64,000 nt of DNA from Pelagibacterium sp. 26DY04. GTDB lineage: Bacteria > Pseudomonadota > Alphaproteobacteria > Rhizobiales > Devosiaceae. Both the position numbers and the translations under genes were made by a program. This document shows positions 16,213 through 26,078 of the stretch, one piece after another (positions within the stretch are counted from its first letter, which is position 1; each line of letters opens with the position of its first letter). The notes beneath the pieces are model-generated. The model made no database searches and was not told the DNA's origin. It saw only the letters and a list, made by a program, of their open reading frames with translations. The DNA is taken from the NCBI RefSeq assembly GCF_031202305.1, contig NZ_CP101731.1, positions 3,336,001 to 3,400,000 on the forward strand. Direction: 5' to 3'.

Positions 16213-17403
16213 ATGGCCAGAGCGAATCGGCTGACGGTCCACGCTCTTGGCGTGGTGATGATCTTCACCTGGGGCAGCACCTACTATCTGATCGCCGTTC
16301 TTGCCGCGCCGATCGTTAACGATACGGGTTGGCCGCTTGAATGGGTGGTCGGTTCTCTTTCGCTCGGGTTGCTGGTCGCAGGGCTTTCCGCGCCTACAAT
16401 TGGGGATGCAATATCGAGACACGGCGGACGGCCAATTCTGGCGCTTGGCTGTCTCATTATCGCCGTAGGTCTGGCAATGATTGCGGCCGCGCCAAACCTG
16501 GCGATCTTCATGGCCGGGTGGGCGGTTCTCGGCATTGGCATGACCGCCGGGCTGTACGATGCCGCATTCTCGACCCTCGGCGGGATTTATGGCGAGAAGG
16601 CCCGTCCTTCGATCACAACGCTGACACTGTGGGGAGGCTTTGCGAGCACGGTTTGCTGGCCACTTTCAGCCGCTATGGTCGACGCGGTCGGCTGGCGTGG
16701 GGCTTGTTTCGCTTATGCGGCTATTCTCGTTGGCGTTTGTCTGCCCTTGACCCTCGCCATGGTGCCGCAAGCCACACGGCCGCTTAAACAGTCGAGTGTC
16801 GACGCCGATGCAACGCTCGTGCTCTCGCCTCGGGAACGAGCCATGTTCTGGCTATTCGCCTCGATCCAGATCATCGCAGGCCTGTTCGTCACGATCGTCT
16901 CGGTACATCTGCTCACGCTCCTGCAAGCCAGAGGCATATCCCTGGCCGAGGCGGTCACACTCGGCGCGCTGATCGGGCCAGCCCAAGTCGGCGCGCGGGT
17001 TCTGGAAATGCTCGGTCGCGGTCGCCATCATCCAATGTGGACGCTAAGTGCAGCGGTTGTTTTATGCGCTGGCGGATTGATCGTGCTAGCGGCAGGGCTG
17101 CCGATTGTTGGACTGGCGTTGATCCTCTACGGCGCAGGGAACGGCATCTTTTCGATCGCGCGAGGGGCGCTTCCGCTCAGTCTCTTTGGTCCGGGGCAAT
17201 ATGCACCTATCATGGGACGGCTCGCCCGCCCCGGCCTGATCGCTCAAGCTGCTGCCCCTATGGTCGGCGCAATTTTGATTTCCAGGCTTGGCTATGACGC
17301 TCTTCTTCATGTCATAGCAGCATTGGCGGCGATCAACGTCTTGATCGCCGGCATGCTTTGGCAGGTCGTTCGACAACGTCCGCTTGGAAGGGTTGACTGC
17401 TGA
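16213..17403 (+). CDS. MFS transporter of the ars operon
   Basis: A 396-residue major facilitator protein with about twelve membrane segments. It starts MARANRLTVHALGVVMIFTW three bases after the arsH stop. The loop between segments 2 and 3 (SAPTIGDAISRHGGRPILALG) is the MFS signature. MFS proteins at the ends of alphaproteobacterial ars operons can export arsenite or organoarsenicals (ArsK, ArsP-like roles). Which substrate applies here cannot be told from the sequence. Confidence 0.8.
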   Translation: MARANRLTVHALGVVMIFTWGSTYYLIAVLAAPIVNDTGWPLEWVVGSLSLGLLVAGLSAPTIGDAISRHGGRPILALGCLIIAVGLAMIAAAPNLAIFMAGWAVLGIGMTAGLYDAAFSTLGGIYGEKARPSITTLTLWGGFASTVCWPLSAAMVDAVGWRGACFAYAAILVGVCLPLTLAMVPQATRPLKQSSVDADATLVLSPRERAMFWLFASIQIIAGLFVTIVSVHLLTLLQARGISLAEAVTLGALIGPAQVGARVLEMLGRGRHHPMWTLSAAVVLCAGGLIVLAAGLPIVGLALILYGAGNGIFSIARGALPLSLFGPGQYAPIMGRLARPGLIAQAAAPMVGAILISRLGYDALLHVIAALAAINVLIAGMLWQVVRQRPLGRVDC

Positions 17404-17472
17404 AAGCTGCCTTTCCGCTTTCTTGACCATCTCAGACATTCGATTGAAGGGTTCACTGTTAGGTGGGGCATG

Positions 17473-17514
17473 TGTCGCATCTCTAAGTGGCCCAAGTGTC
17501 GCATTACTAAATGG
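17473..17514 (+). repeat. Two 18-bp direct repeats, possible insertion-sequence end
   Basis: TGTCGCATCTCTAAGTGG (17473-17490) and TGTCGCATTACTAAATGG (17497-17514) are tandem with a 24-bp period, just after the ars operon. They resemble the multiple subterminal repeats of IS21-type ends, but no transposase is nearby, so this is at most a relic. Confidence 0.35.
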
Positions 17515-17634
17515 CTGCTACACGCCAAATTCGCATAATTAACATTATGGAACTAAGTCATTGATATTTCTAGCATAACTGGTTTCAGGCGGTTCCGCAA
17601 TTACTGCCGTACGGGCGTCTTTTGCGCCGTGCAG

Positions 17635-18513
17635 CTACCTGCTTTGAGAATGGTAGCTCTGGACCGGTCGCGCCACCAGATTTAGTCGCCACATTGCTAT
17701 GACGGCAACTATCATGCTCATGGCAAAAACCTGCCAACCAGCCGAAATGCCGAGGATGAGACTGAAATTGAATGACAGGGTTAGCCATGGGTCTAGACCA
17801 TGGACCGTCCCGGCCCAAGTCGCCTCGAAAATCGCGGTCCCAAAGGTGACGCACAAACCAAGGACGAACAATGCAACGGGATCTGATCCTAGCCCACGCC
17901 GGTCCAGGATGCGCCACACCATCAACCAAATAAAGACCCCGGTAAAGGTGAACGGCAAACCGCCCGCTGAGGACGGCGAGAGAAGGAAGTGGAAGATCGC
18001 CAGCGCGACCGTCGGATAAATGAGGTAGTGAAGACGTTGCCAGGTTTGGCCGCCCAATTTTTGCACTGCAGCGTCGAAGGAAGTGCCAGCCAGCATCGAC
18101 AGCCCTACGAAACTGACAAGCGCAACCATGAGCGTGAAGCGCTCTCCGACCTCTTCGACAAGCACAGGCGGGTCGAATTGCTCGAGGGCCGCAAAATAAT
18201 AGACATGAACGAGCGTGTAGGCAAAGGCCCCTACCCCAACCGTCCGTCGGATATGGATTAGCTTTCCCCACCTGAACAATTTGCGAGCTGGAGTCACGAA
18301 TAGCGTGGCCAGCAACAAAATCGTGGCCCATACGCCAGACCAATAGAGGAGCCATGCAGTAGGACGCAGGTGGAATTGTGCCGTGAGAAATCCATGCGCG
18401 ATCAGTACAGCGGGAATAAACATCCCGACGAAGGCGGTCAGCTTAAGCGGTGAGAACTGATCGTTCTTCAGCCGCCAGGGTGGATTCCGGAACTCGGAGG
18501 GAACGATACTCAT
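17635..18513 (-). CDS. Ferric reductase-like heme-binding membrane protein (MsrQ/YedZ-like)
   Basis: A 292-residue protein with about eight membrane helices. Histidines in AYTLVHVYYFA and RLHYLIYPTVALAIFHFLL are placed like the heme b ligands of the ferric-reductase/MsrQ fold. It is longer than E. coli MsrQ (about 210 residues), with extra C-terminal helices, and no MsrP partner is adjacent. In this copper island it may pass electrons to a periplasmic repair or reduction system; that role is inference. It is transcribed away from the copper-storage-like gene. Confidence 0.7.
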   Translation of the reverse strand: MSIVPSEFRNPPWRLKNDQFSPLKLTAFVGMFIPAVLIAHGFLTAQFHLRPTAWLLYWSGVWATILLLATLFVTPARKLFRWGKLIHIRRTVGVGAFAYTLVHVYYFAALEQFDPPVLVEEVGERFTLMVALVSFVGLSMLAGTSFDAAVQKLGGQTWQRLHYLIYPTVALAIFHFLLSPSSAGGLPFTFTGVFIWLMVWRILDRRGLGSDPVALFVLGLCVTFGTAIFEATWAGTVHGLDPWLTLSFNFSLILGISAGWQVFAMSMIVAVIAMWRLNLVARPVQSYHSQSR

Positions 18514-18743
18514 GTGAGCCTCCAGCGAAACACACTACATCTAAACCCGGCCCGGAGGGAAACGCCTGCACGAAACGATCAAGCGTAAGTGGAATGTGCA
18601 TGGAAACGCCAATCTGGCGCGATTTTCCCAAAGCCAATTGGATCAATCCATCTGGCCGCCCGTTCACATCAGACGTGGGCAGAGTCCTTTATGGCCTCGC
18701 CAGCGTCTCACTCTATGTCGAGCCCTTTGCAATGGAGAGCGAA

Positions 18744-19145
18744 ATGCACGTTCGCGAAATGATTAGCACCCACCCAGACGTCCAGGGTAGCGCCGCCGAC
18801 GCACTGATTAAGTGCATCGAGGAATGTTACGCCTGTTCCCAGACCTGCACCTCGTGTGCCGACGCCTGCCTAGCTGAAGACATGGTGGCAGAGCTGCGCC
18901 AGTGTATTCGGTTAAACCTCGACTGCGCAGATATCTGTCTTGCCACGGGCGCCATGGCATCACGTCGTACTGGATCTAATGTCGAAGTTCTGCAGGCGAC
19001 GATCCAGGCCTGCGCCGATGCCTGCCGGGTGTGTGCCGAGGAGTGCGCTCGCCACTCGGAACAGCACGACCACTGCAGGATCTGTGCGGATTCGTGCCGT
19101 TCTTGCGAATCTGCCTGCAGGGACGCCCTGTCGCAGGTCCACTAA
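18744..19145 (+). CDS. Four-helix-bundle copper-storage-like protein (DUF326/Csp type)
   Basis: A 133-residue protein with 18 cysteines, mostly CxxC or CxxxC spaced within helices (KCIEECYACSQTCTSCADAC; ACADACRVCAEEC; HCRICADSCRSCESAC). This is the pattern of Csp copper-storage proteins, in which Cys side chains line a four-helix bundle and bind many Cu(I) ions. GGAG precedes MHVREMISTHP; a second ATG lies twelve bases upstream. No signal peptide is seen, so it is likely cytosolic, as Csp3. Confidence 0.88.
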   Translation: MHVREMISTHPDVQGSAADALIKCIEECYACSQTCTSCADACLAEDMVAELRQCIRLNLDCADICLATGAMASRRTGSNVEVLQATIQACADACRVCAEECARHSEQHDHCRICADSCRSCESACRDALSQVH

Positions 19146-19233
19146 GACCAGCAGCTTTCGCCTCAAGTGAGCGTCCGGCCGCACGGCCACACTTCGAGCA
19201 GCCGGGTTCGTCACCGTATCCGGGCGGACATAC

Positions 19234-21273
19234 TCATCGCTCCATGTCGAGGCGGCGCAGCAACTGTGCGTTGAGTGCAACGATCACCGTGCTGGCTGAC
19301 ATTAGAACTGCACCGGCAGCTGGAGCCAGCACGATACCTGCCCAATAGAGCACACCAGCGGCGAGTGGGATGGCGACAATGTTGTAGCCAGCCGCCCACC
19401 AAAGGTTTTGGATCATCTTCCGGTAGCTCGCCCGGCTCAGCGTGACGATCCGCGCGATGTCGCGCGGGTCGGACCGGACCAGGATCACATCACCTGCTTC
19501 GACGGCCACATCGGTTCCCGCTCCAACGGCGACGCCTACATCAGCGGTCACTAGCGCCGGCGCATCATTGACGCCATCGCCCACCATGGCAACCCGTTTG
19601 CCCTGGGCCTGCAACTCCTTAATTTTTTTCGACTTCTGGTCGGGCAACACACCCGCAAAGACGGTGTCGATGCTCAGTTCACGAGCGACTGAGCGAGCCA
19701 CGGCTTCGGAGTCGCCAGTCAAGATTGCGACCTCGATGCCCATGGTCTGCAGTTTTGCAACGGCCTCCTTGGATTCGGGACGCACTTGGTCGGCGACGGC
19801 GAAAGCCGCCAATATCCGATTACCTTCCGAGAGGAAGATTGCAGCTTGTCCGCTTTCTTCGAAACGAGCCACTGCGCGTTTGATATCGTTATCGAGATCA
19901 ATGTTGTGATCACGCAGCATGGCCGGCCCTCCTACGGCTAACCGACGGCCACTCACGTTGGCCTCGACGCCCTTGCCTGCTGCCGCCTCGAAATCTGACG
20001 AGGGGAGCAGTCGGAGGCCCTTGTCCTCAGCACTCTTGACGAGAGCCTGGGCGATGGGGTGCTCGCTATCCCGCTCGACCGCCGCCGCCAAACTCAACGC
20101 CTCATCGGATCCGACTCCCCCTGTTGCGACAATCTCGATGACGCGATGGGAGCCGAGGGTCAGCGTTCCGGTCTTGTCGAATACCACAGTGTCAAGGTTG
20201 CGGGCGTCCTCGAGACCGCGCCGATCGCGCACCAGCAACCCATTTTGGGCTCCCAACGTTGTCGAAATTGCCGTCACAAGCGGAACCGCGAGTCCTAGTG
20301 CGTGCGGACAGGCAATGACGAGTACGGTCACGACGCGGGTGACTGTGAAATCGATCTCAGCACCCAGCAGGAACCACGCCGCCAACGTTGCCCCACCAGC
20401 CACTATGGCCACGATCGTCAGCAGATACGCCGCCCGGTCGGCCAGAGCCTGTGCTCGGGAGCGCGAGTTTTGTGCCTGCGAGACGAGCCGCATGATGCCA
20501 GCGAGCGCCGTGCCTTGCCCTGTCTTGAGCACGCGAATGCGAAGCGAGCCTTGTCCGTTTACCGTCCCACCAAGAACCTCCGCCCCGTCGGCCTTATCGA
20601 TCAGCTGCGATTCCCCAGTGATCATGGACTCATTCACAGCGCTCTTTCCGGAAACTACGACACCGTCAGCAGGTATGGCGGCCCCGGGACGAACCAGAAC
20701 GATATCGTCGGCACGAAGGTCGGAAACAAGAACTTCCTCGCTCTGATCGTCGCCGATCACACGAACCGCCATATCCGGCAGCAGCTTTGCGAGTTCGTTG
20801 AGAGCTCCCTGCGCTTGAGAGATCGAGCGCATCTCAATCCAATGCCCCAACAGCATGATGGTAACTAGAGTGGCCAATTCCCACCATAACGGGTGTCCAT
20901 CAAGCCCAAGAAGGACGGCAACGCTGTAGAGAAAGGCCACCATGATAGCGAGAGAGATCAAGGTCATCATGCCTGGCAAGCGGGCTTGAAGTTCTCCCAG
21001 GGCGCTACGAAGAAAAACCCAGCCGCCATAGAAAAAAACGATGGTGCCAAACACCGCAGGTATGAAGGCCGATCCCGGAAATTGAGGTGCGGTATAGCCA
21101 AACCATTCCTGGATCATCGGCTCCCAAATAACAGTGGGCACTGTCAGCGCTAACGAAAGCCAAAACTTGTCGCGAAACATGGCGACCGAGTGTCCGGCGT
21201 GCTTGTCGTGCTCCCCGGCATCGCCGCTGTTTGGCCCGCTATGATCGTGGTCGTGGTGGTTATGGTGGTCCAT
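19234..21273 (-). CDS. copB: Copper P-type ATPase, CopB type (CPH motif)
   Basis: A 679-residue P1B ATPase. It has a His-rich N terminus (MDHHNHHDHDHSG) in place of CxxC metal-binding domains. The membrane motif is CPH (VIACPHALGLAV), followed by DKTGTLT phosphorylation, the HP pair (SEHPIAQAL) and GDGVNDAP. CPH with a His-rich tail marks the CopB subgroup, which exports copper (Cu(II) or Cu(I)) or silver. The start at 21273 is preferred over one 39 bases upstream because the His-rich tail begins there with AAGGGA upstream. A CueR-type promoter faces it. Confidence 0.92.
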   Translation of the reverse strand: MDHHNHHDHDHSGPNSGDAGEHDKHAGHSVAMFRDKFWLSLALTVPTVIWEPMIQEWFGYTAPQFPGSAFIPAVFGTIVFFYGGWVFLRSALGELQARLPGMMTLISLAIMVAFLYSVAVLLGLDGHPLWWELATLVTIMLLGHWIEMRSISQAQGALNELAKLLPDMAVRVIGDDQSEEVLVSDLRADDIVLVRPGAAIPADGVVVSGKSAVNESMITGESQLIDKADGAEVLGGTVNGQGSLRIRVLKTGQGTALAGIMRLVSQAQNSRSRAQALADRAAYLLTIVAIVAGGATLAAWFLLGAEIDFTVTRVVTVLVIACPHALGLAVPLVTAISTTLGAQNGLLVRDRRGLEDARNLDTVVFDKTGTLTLGSHRVIEIVATGGVGSDEALSLAAAVERDSEHPIAQALVKSAEDKGLRLLPSSDFEAAAGKGVEANVSGRRLAVGGPAMLRDHNIDLDNDIKRAVARFEESGQAAIFLSEGNRILAAFAVADQVRPESKEAVAKLQTMGIEVAILTGDSEAVARSVARELSIDTVFAGVLPDQKSKKIKELQAQGKRVAMVGDGVNDAPALVTADVGVAVGAGTDVAVEAGDVILVRSDPRDIARIVTLSRASYRKMIQNLWWAAGYNIVAIPLAAGVLYWAGIVLAPAAGAVLMSASTVIVALNAQLLRRLDMER

Positions 21274-21352
21274 TGGTGAAGTCCCTTCGCAATGGCGGCT
21301 ATGAAGGCTCATGAATTCCCCACCCTAGCGAGATCAAGAGCCTTCACACCGA

Positions 21353-21383
21353 AGCATGCACCTTCCAACCGTAGGAAGGTCAA
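21353..21383 (-). promoter_or_regulatory. CueR-type promoter for copB
   Basis: On the minus strand, -35 TTGACC (21378-21383) and -10 CATGCT (21353-21358) are 19 bp apart. Between them is the dyad CCTTCC-N7-GGAAGG (21361-21379). The over-long spacer with a dyad is the hallmark of MerR/CueR-activated promoters. Confidence 0.75.
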
Positions 21384-21390
21384 GAGAACA

Positions 21391-22236
21391 ATGCTCAATC
21401 CTTTGTTGATGCCATGGTGTTATGAGGCGACATCAAGGAGGCTGCCAGTGTTCTTCTTTCTGTCTCAAATCCTCGACTTCTTCGCCACTCCGTCCAACGT
21501 CCTTATTCTAATGCTCCTGGTAGCATGGGGATTCTGGATCTTGCGATACCGAAGGCTGGCGGCGACACTCGGCATCATTTCAACCTCCGTCTTGGTGTTG
21601 GCTGCCTGGACACCGATGGGCCTCCTTGCTCTGGCAGCCCTCGAGAACCGGTTCCCGCGGCAGTCGTTGCCCACTGACGTCTCTGGTGTGATTGTGCTCG
21701 GAGGCGCAGTCGACACGCACATCTCCCATGACCGCGATGCGCTGTCGCTCAATGAAGCAGGAGAGCGTATTGTAGAAACTCTTGTCCTCGCCGAGCGGTA
21801 TCCACAATCCGCAATTTTCCTCTCGGGGGGAGGCGGACACCTGTCAAACGATGGTTCCCTGACCGAGTCCGAGCTTGCCCGGCAAGCCCTTTTAGCCGGC
21901 GGGGTCGAGGCGGACCGCATCACTATGGAAGAAATCTCGCGCAACACCTGCGAAAACGCTTGGGAAACAGCGGCTGCCCTTCCGGATAACGCACGGGGGG
22001 CATGGGTTCTCTTAACGTCGGCAAGTCACATGCCACGCGCAATGGCCTGCTTCAGGACGACGAACCTCACGGTCATCCCCTACTCGGTCGATTACCGCAC
22101 CAAATCCCTGGATGACAACTGGCCGGTTACGGCATCGAGCGGATTATCAGCAATCGATCTGGCCGCGCATGAATGGATTGGCCTAATAACCTATCGTCTG
22201 GCAGGGTTTACCGAAGAATTGTTTCCGTCGCCGTAG
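21391..22236 (+). CDS. YdcF-family (DUF218) membrane protein
   Basis: A 281-residue protein with two N-terminal membrane helices (NVLILMLLVAWGFWI, LGIISTSVLVLAAWT) and a periplasmic DUF218 domain. The domain shows VIVLGGAV, FLSGGGGHLSNDG, the acidic TESELARQ segment and SASHMPRA. DUF218 proteins include the SanA/ElyC envelope proteins, and the exact reaction is unknown. The ATG at 21391 follows the copB operator directly. The cytochrome c gene follows by 15 bases. Confidence 0.82.
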   Translation: MLNPLLMPWCYEATSRRLPVFFFLSQILDFFATPSNVLILMLLVAWGFWILRYRRLAATLGIISTSVLVLAAWTPMGLLALAALENRFPRQSLPTDVSGVIVLGGAVDTHISHDRDALSLNEAGERIVETLVLAERYPQSAIFLSGGGGHLSNDGSLTESELARQALLAGGVEADRITMEEISRNTCENAWETAAALPDNARGAWVLLTSASHMPRAMACFRTTNLTVIPYSVDYRTKSLDDNWPVTASSGLSAIDLAAHEWIGLITYRLAGFTEELFPSP

Positions 22237-22251
22237 AATGAGAATGCACGA

Positions 22252-22707
22252 ATGCCCCGCAATGCCATAGTGTTGATCGCTGTCATCTTGCTAGTCGCGG
22301 CCGTTTCAGTGGCCGTCTTTTGGTATGGACGTTCCGCGATCGGCCCGGGAAACGCTGAGCACCTTGCTGAGGGGCAGCAGCTTTATCTCGACAACTGCGC
22401 CGCATGCCATGGCGAAGCGCTTGAGGGCCAACCGGAGTGGCGCACACGTCTACCCAGCGGCCGCATGCCGGCTCCCCCACATGATGAAACAGGCCATACA
22501 TGGCACCACAGCGACGAACAGCTCTTTCGTATTACACGCGACGGGGTAGCTGCGATCGTCGGCGGCAATTACGAGAGCGATATGCCAGGGTTTGGTGATC
22601 TTCTCACCGACCGCGAAATACAAGACATTCTCGACTACATCAAGAGCACCTGGCCCGAGCGCGAACGAGCCTATCAGGCAGAGATGTCAAACCGTGATAA
22701 CGGGTAA
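22252..22707 (+). CDS. Membrane-anchored monoheme cytochrome c
   Basis: A 151-residue protein with an uncleaved-looking N-terminal helix (IVLIAVILLVAAVSVAVFW). The heme motif is CAACH (about residue 46), and the Met in YESDMPGF is the likely axial ligand. GFGDLLTDREIQDILDYIKS is the usual class I C-terminal helix. It probably works in the periplasm as an electron carrier. Its place in a copper island next to an oxidase gene suggests a link to copper redox handling, but this is inference. Confidence 0.85.
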   Translation: MPRNAIVLIAVILLVAAVSVAVFWYGRSAIGPGNAEHLAEGQQLYLDNCAACHGEALEGQPEWRTRLPSGRMPAPPHDETGHTWHHSDEQLFRITRDGVAAIVGGNYESDMPGFGDLLTDREIQDILDYIKSTWPERERAYQAEMSNRDNG

Positions 22708-22741
22708 ACGATCTCTCTTGTCTTAAATAGCGCCATCCAGA

Positions 22742-23203
22742 TCAGGTGGTTTTTGCGGAAGCGAGCGCCGCAGCGCCGAAGCGTGGCTCGCGCTTCGGCT
22801 TTTGCGTGGGCGGTTCGGACTTTGCGAAATCCTCTATAATGGGACAGTCGGGACGATCGTCTCCATGACAATGGGCGGCGAGGTGCTTGAGGGTAGCACT
22901 CATCTGCTGCAACGCTTTCGCCTTTTCCTCGAGCATCTTCACATGCTCCAGCGCTATGGCCTTGACGTCGGCACTGGCCCGCCCGCGATCACGCCAAAGC
23001 GCCAGAAGCTCACGCATCTGGTCTACTGAAAAGCCAAGATCCCGAGCACGGTTGATGAAGCGCAGGGCATGAATGTCCTGATTTTCGTAGATGCGATAAC
23101 CTGCCTCAGTCCGATGTGCCGACGATATAAGCCCGATGGATTCGTAATAACGGATCATCTTGGCCGACACGCCAGAAGCACGGGCTGCCTGTCCAATGTT
23201 CAT
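22742..23203 (-). CDS. cueR: CueR-type MerR-family copper regulator
   Basis: A 153-residue MerR protein starting [20 protein letters not shown] with the helix-turn-helix and wing at the N terminus and a long dimerisation helix. The metal loop is CHGDDRPDC (Cys-x7-Cys), the CueR pattern for Cu(I)/Ag(I)/Au(I). The extended basic tail after it (KPKREPRF) is unusual. The start overlaps the copA stop by four bases, so regulator and pump are one transcript. It is the obvious candidate to bind the dyads upstream of copB, copA and copZ. Confidence 0.92.
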   Translation of the reverse strand: MNIGQAARASGVSAKMIRYYESIGLISSAHRTEAGYRIYENQDIHALRFINRARDLGFSVDQMRELLALWRDRGRASADVKAIALEHVKMLEEKAKALQQMSATLKHLAAHCHGDDRPDCPIIEDFAKSEPPTQKPKREPRFGAAALASAKTT

Positions 23204-25740
23204 TGTACATGCTCCAGTGTAATCGCGCCGCGCGGTTGTTCCGCGGCGCCATTTTGATGGCCGCCCGGCCGAGGCGAGAACCGCCTCAGCCGTAATGCGT
23301 TGCTCAGTACGAATACGCTCGACAAAGCCATCGCTCCTGCCGCCAAGGCAGGCGAGAGCAGAACTCCGTAGACCGGATACAAGATACCCGCAGCCACCGG
23401 AATTAGGGTGGTGTTGTAAGCGAAAGCCCAAAAGAGGTTCTGCTTGATGTTGCGGATCGTTGCCTTGCTCATGGCGATGGCGTCAGCAACGGCTCTTAGG
23501 TCTCCCGACATTAACACTACGTCGGCACTTTCGATGGCGATATCGGTTCCCGTTCCAACGGCTATACCCACATCCGCTTCTGCCAGCGCTGGCGCGTCGT
23601 TGATGCCGTCGCCGACGAAAGCCAGTTGGCGTCCTGCCCCGCGGAGCCGTTTGATGGCATCGACCTTGCCGCTCGGCAGGACCTCGGCAACCACCTCGTC
23701 AATCCCCAACTGGTGTGCGACGGCATGGGCGGTTTTCTCGTTATCGCCTGTGATCATCGCTACGCTGAGGCCCAAAGCGTGCAGACGTTCGACCGCCTCT
23801 CGCGATGTCGGCTTAATAGGGTCGGCGACCGCGATGATGGCCGCGAGCTTTCCATCAATTGCAGCATAGAGCGGTGACTTGCCCGCCCCGGCAAGTAACC
23901 CGGCTTGATCCGCGAATGCGTCAATAGAGACGCCGGCACGCTGCATGGCGCGATCAGCGCCGACGAGCACTTTGCGACCATCAACAAGGCCGGTAACTCC
24001 GAAGCCAGGGTCGGCTTCGAATTCATGCGCTACCGTAAATTCAATGCTCCTGTTTTGGGCTCCCCGCACGATCGCTTCTGCAATCGGGTGTTCAGAGAGT
24101 TGTTCCAGGCTGGCGACCATCTTGAGTACGCCTGCCTCTTTGAAGCCCGGAGCAACTATCAGATCGGTAAGCTCGGGCTGGCCCTGCGTTAGGGTGCCGG
24201 TCTTGTCGAGCGCGACGATTTCGGCCGAACGCAGGCTTTGCAGTGCCTCGCCCTTGCGGAACAGGATACCCAGTTCAGCGGCTCGGCCCGTGCCCACCAT
24301 GATCGACGTTGGTGTCGCGAGGCCCATGGCACAGGGGCAAGCGATAATCAGCACGGCGACGGCGTTGACGAGAGCAAAGCTCAGTTGCGGCGAAGGTCCG
24401 AAGACAAGCCAAACCAGAAACGTCAGAGCCGCCACGCCGATCACGATCGGCACGAAAACGCCCGTCACCCGGTCAACAAGGGCCTGAATCGGCAGCTTGG
24501 CCCCTTGGGCAGCTTCGACCATGGTAATGATTTGAGCCAGCACGGTATCGCGGCCAATACGCGTCGCCTCGAATGTGAAGGCACCGGTCTTGTTTATTGT
24601 TCCGCCGACAACCTCGGCCCCTTCGGATTTCTGGACTGGGACCGGCTCCCCGGTGATCATGGCTTCATCCACGAAGGACGAGCCCGACAGCACACGCCCA
24701 TCGACCGGGATCTTCTCTCCGGGCCGAATGTGGATGACATCTCCAACGATAACCGCCTCGAGTGCAATCTCGACAGTTTCCCCTTCGCGCTCAACACGCG
24801 CCGTCTTGGCCTGCAACCCAACGAGCCGCTTGATGGCCTGACTGGTGCGGCCCTTCGCCCGCGATTCAAGATAACGTCCCAACAGGACCAGAGTCACGAT
24901 GACCGCGGCCGCTTCGTAATAGACATTTCCCGTGCCGGCCGGGAGTAGTTGCGGCGAGAAGGTTGCGACCACCGAAAAGCCCCAGGCCGCCGTTGTCCCG
25001 AGCGCGACAAGGGAGTTCATGTCGGGAGAACCGCGCCAGAGGTTGGGATAGCCCTTCAAAAAAAACCGGCGCCCCGGCCCGAACAGCACGATCGAGGCGA
25101 GAACAAATTGCAGATAGCGATTTGCCTCCATCCCAATTGTGTCCATGATGAGCATATGAACCGCTGGGATGAAGTGCGAGCCCATCTCGATGATGAAAAG
25201 CGGAGCCGTGAGCAGGGCTGCAAGAAGCGTCGAATTGCGCAGCGAGATCGCCTCGGCCTCCTTGACACTCTCTCGAGTGGGTGCCCCTGCTCCTTGTTCG
25301 ACATCGCGTACAGAATAACCCGCCGTCTCAACGGCTCGCGCTAACGCCTCTTTCGTCGCCGTTCCCTGGAGAACTTCGACAGTAGCGCGTTCGGTTGCAA
25401 GGTTAACCGCTGCATCGACAACGCCGTCTACGAGCTTAAGCGCTTTTTCGACACGGCCCACGCAGGATGCGCAGGTCATCCCTTCGATCTCGAGCGTGAA
25501 GGTGTCGGCGGCTGCGGGCTTATATCCCGAGTTTCGAACCGCTTCAACGACCTCACGAGGGTCGGTTTGGCTCGAAAGTTCAACCCGTGCCCGTTCGGTA
25601 GCCAGATTTACAGAAGCCGAAGAGACGCCCGGAACGGTGCGAATGGCTTTTTCAACGCGGGAGACGCAAGACGCGCAGGTCATGCCCTCAATACCCAGAT
25701 CTAAAGTCTTGAAGCGTTCGATTGATTGCATCTGATTCAT
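23200..25740 (-). CDS. copA: Copper P-type ATPase, CopA type (CPC motif)
   Basis: An 846-residue Cu(I) exporter with two N-terminal heavy-metal-associated domains, each with GMTCASC (about residues 19 and 87). Then come the membrane CPC motif (IIACPCAMG), [17 protein letters not shown] and GDGINDAP. The transmembrane layout is that of P1B-1 ATPases. It pumps cytosolic Cu(I) to the periplasm. A CueR-type promoter faces it, and cueR is its downstream partner. Confidence 0.95.
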   Translation of the reverse strand: MNQMQSIERFKTLDLGIEGMTCASCVSRVEKAIRTVPGVSSASVNLATERARVELSSQTDPREVVEAVRNSGYKPAAADTFTLEIEGMTCASCVGRVEKALKLVDGVVDAAVNLATERATVEVLQGTATKEALARAVETAGYSVRDVEQGAGAPTRESVKEAEAISLRNSTLLAALLTAPLFIIEMGSHFIPAVHMLIMDTIGMEANRYLQFVLASIVLFGPGRRFFLKGYPNLWRGSPDMNSLVALGTTAAWGFSVVATFSPQLLPAGTGNVYYEAAAVIVTLVLLGRYLESRAKGRTSQAIKRLVGLQAKTARVEREGETVEIALEAVIVGDVIHIRPGEKIPVDGRVLSGSSFVDEAMITGEPVPVQKSEGAEVVGGTINKTGAFTFEATRIGRDTVLAQIITMVEAAQGAKLPIQALVDRVTGVFVPIVIGVAALTFLVWLVFGPSPQLSFALVNAVAVLIIACPCAMGLATPTSIMVGTGRAAELGILFRKGEALQSLRSAEIVALDKTGTLTQGQPELTDLIVAPGFKEAGVLKMVASLEQLSEHPIAEAIVRGAQNRSIEFTVAHEFEADPGFGVTGLVDGRKVLVGADRAMQRAGVSIDAFADQAGLLAGAGKSPLYAAIDGKLAAIIAVADPIKPTSREAVERLHALGLSVAMITGDNEKTAHAVAHQLGIDEVVAEVLPSGKVDAIKRLRGAGRQLAFVGDGINDAPALAEADVGIAVGTGTDIAIESADVVLMSGDLRAVADAIAMSKATIRNIKQNLFWAFAYNTTLIPVAAGILYPVYGVLLSPALAAGAMALSSVFVLSNALRLRRFSPRPGGHQNGAAEQPRGAITLEHVQ

Positions 25741-25772
25741 TTTCTGCAGTCCTTACTCGGCAACTGCACAAT

Positions 25773-25803
25773 GATATAATCCTTCCAACCATGGGAAGGT
25801 CAA
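25773..25803 (-). promoter_or_regulatory. CueR-type promoter for copA-cueR
   Basis: -35 TTGACC (25798-25803) and -10 TATATC (25773-25778) on the minus strand are separated by 19 bp. The dyad CCTTCC-N7-GGAAGG lies at 25781-25799. Confidence 0.8.
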
Positions 25804-25818
25804 GACTGAAAAACTTAC

Positions 25819-25849
25819 TTGACCTTGCCACCGTGGGAAGCTCCATCCT
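25819..25849 (+). promoter_or_regulatory. Second CueR-type promoter, driving copZ
   Basis: -35 TTGACC at 25819-25824 and a weak -10 (CATCCT) lie 19 bp apart on the plus strand. An imperfect dyad (CTTGCC...GGGAAG) lies between. It is back to back with the copA promoter. Confidence 0.6.
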
Positions 25850-25880
25850 CACCTCACTGGTAACTGGAAGGAATGAACCG

Positions 25881-26078
25881 ATGCATGAGTATAAAGTAGA
25901 GGACATGACGTGTGGCCATTGCGCCGGAACGGTCGAGAAGGCCATAAAGGCGACCGACCCAGCCGCGAAGGTCGAGGTTGACCTAAGCAACCATACCGTC
26001 CGCATCGAGAGCGCGCAGCCGAGCGAAGCATTCAAGCGCGTCATCGAAAACGCCGGATACTCGCCTGAGCCGAAATGA
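25881..26078 (+). CDS. copZ: CopZ-like copper chaperone
   Basis: A 65-residue single heavy-metal-associated domain, with MTCGHC (CxxC) near residue 9 and the expected beta-alpha-beta length. GGAAGGA stands upstream of MHEYKVEDMTC. It would carry Cu(I) in the cytosol to CopA/CopB or to CueR. It is transcribed divergently from copA. Confidence 0.9.
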   Translation: MHEYKVEDMTCGHCAGTVEKAIKATDPAAKVEVDLSNHTVRIESAQPSEAFKRVIENAGYSPEPK

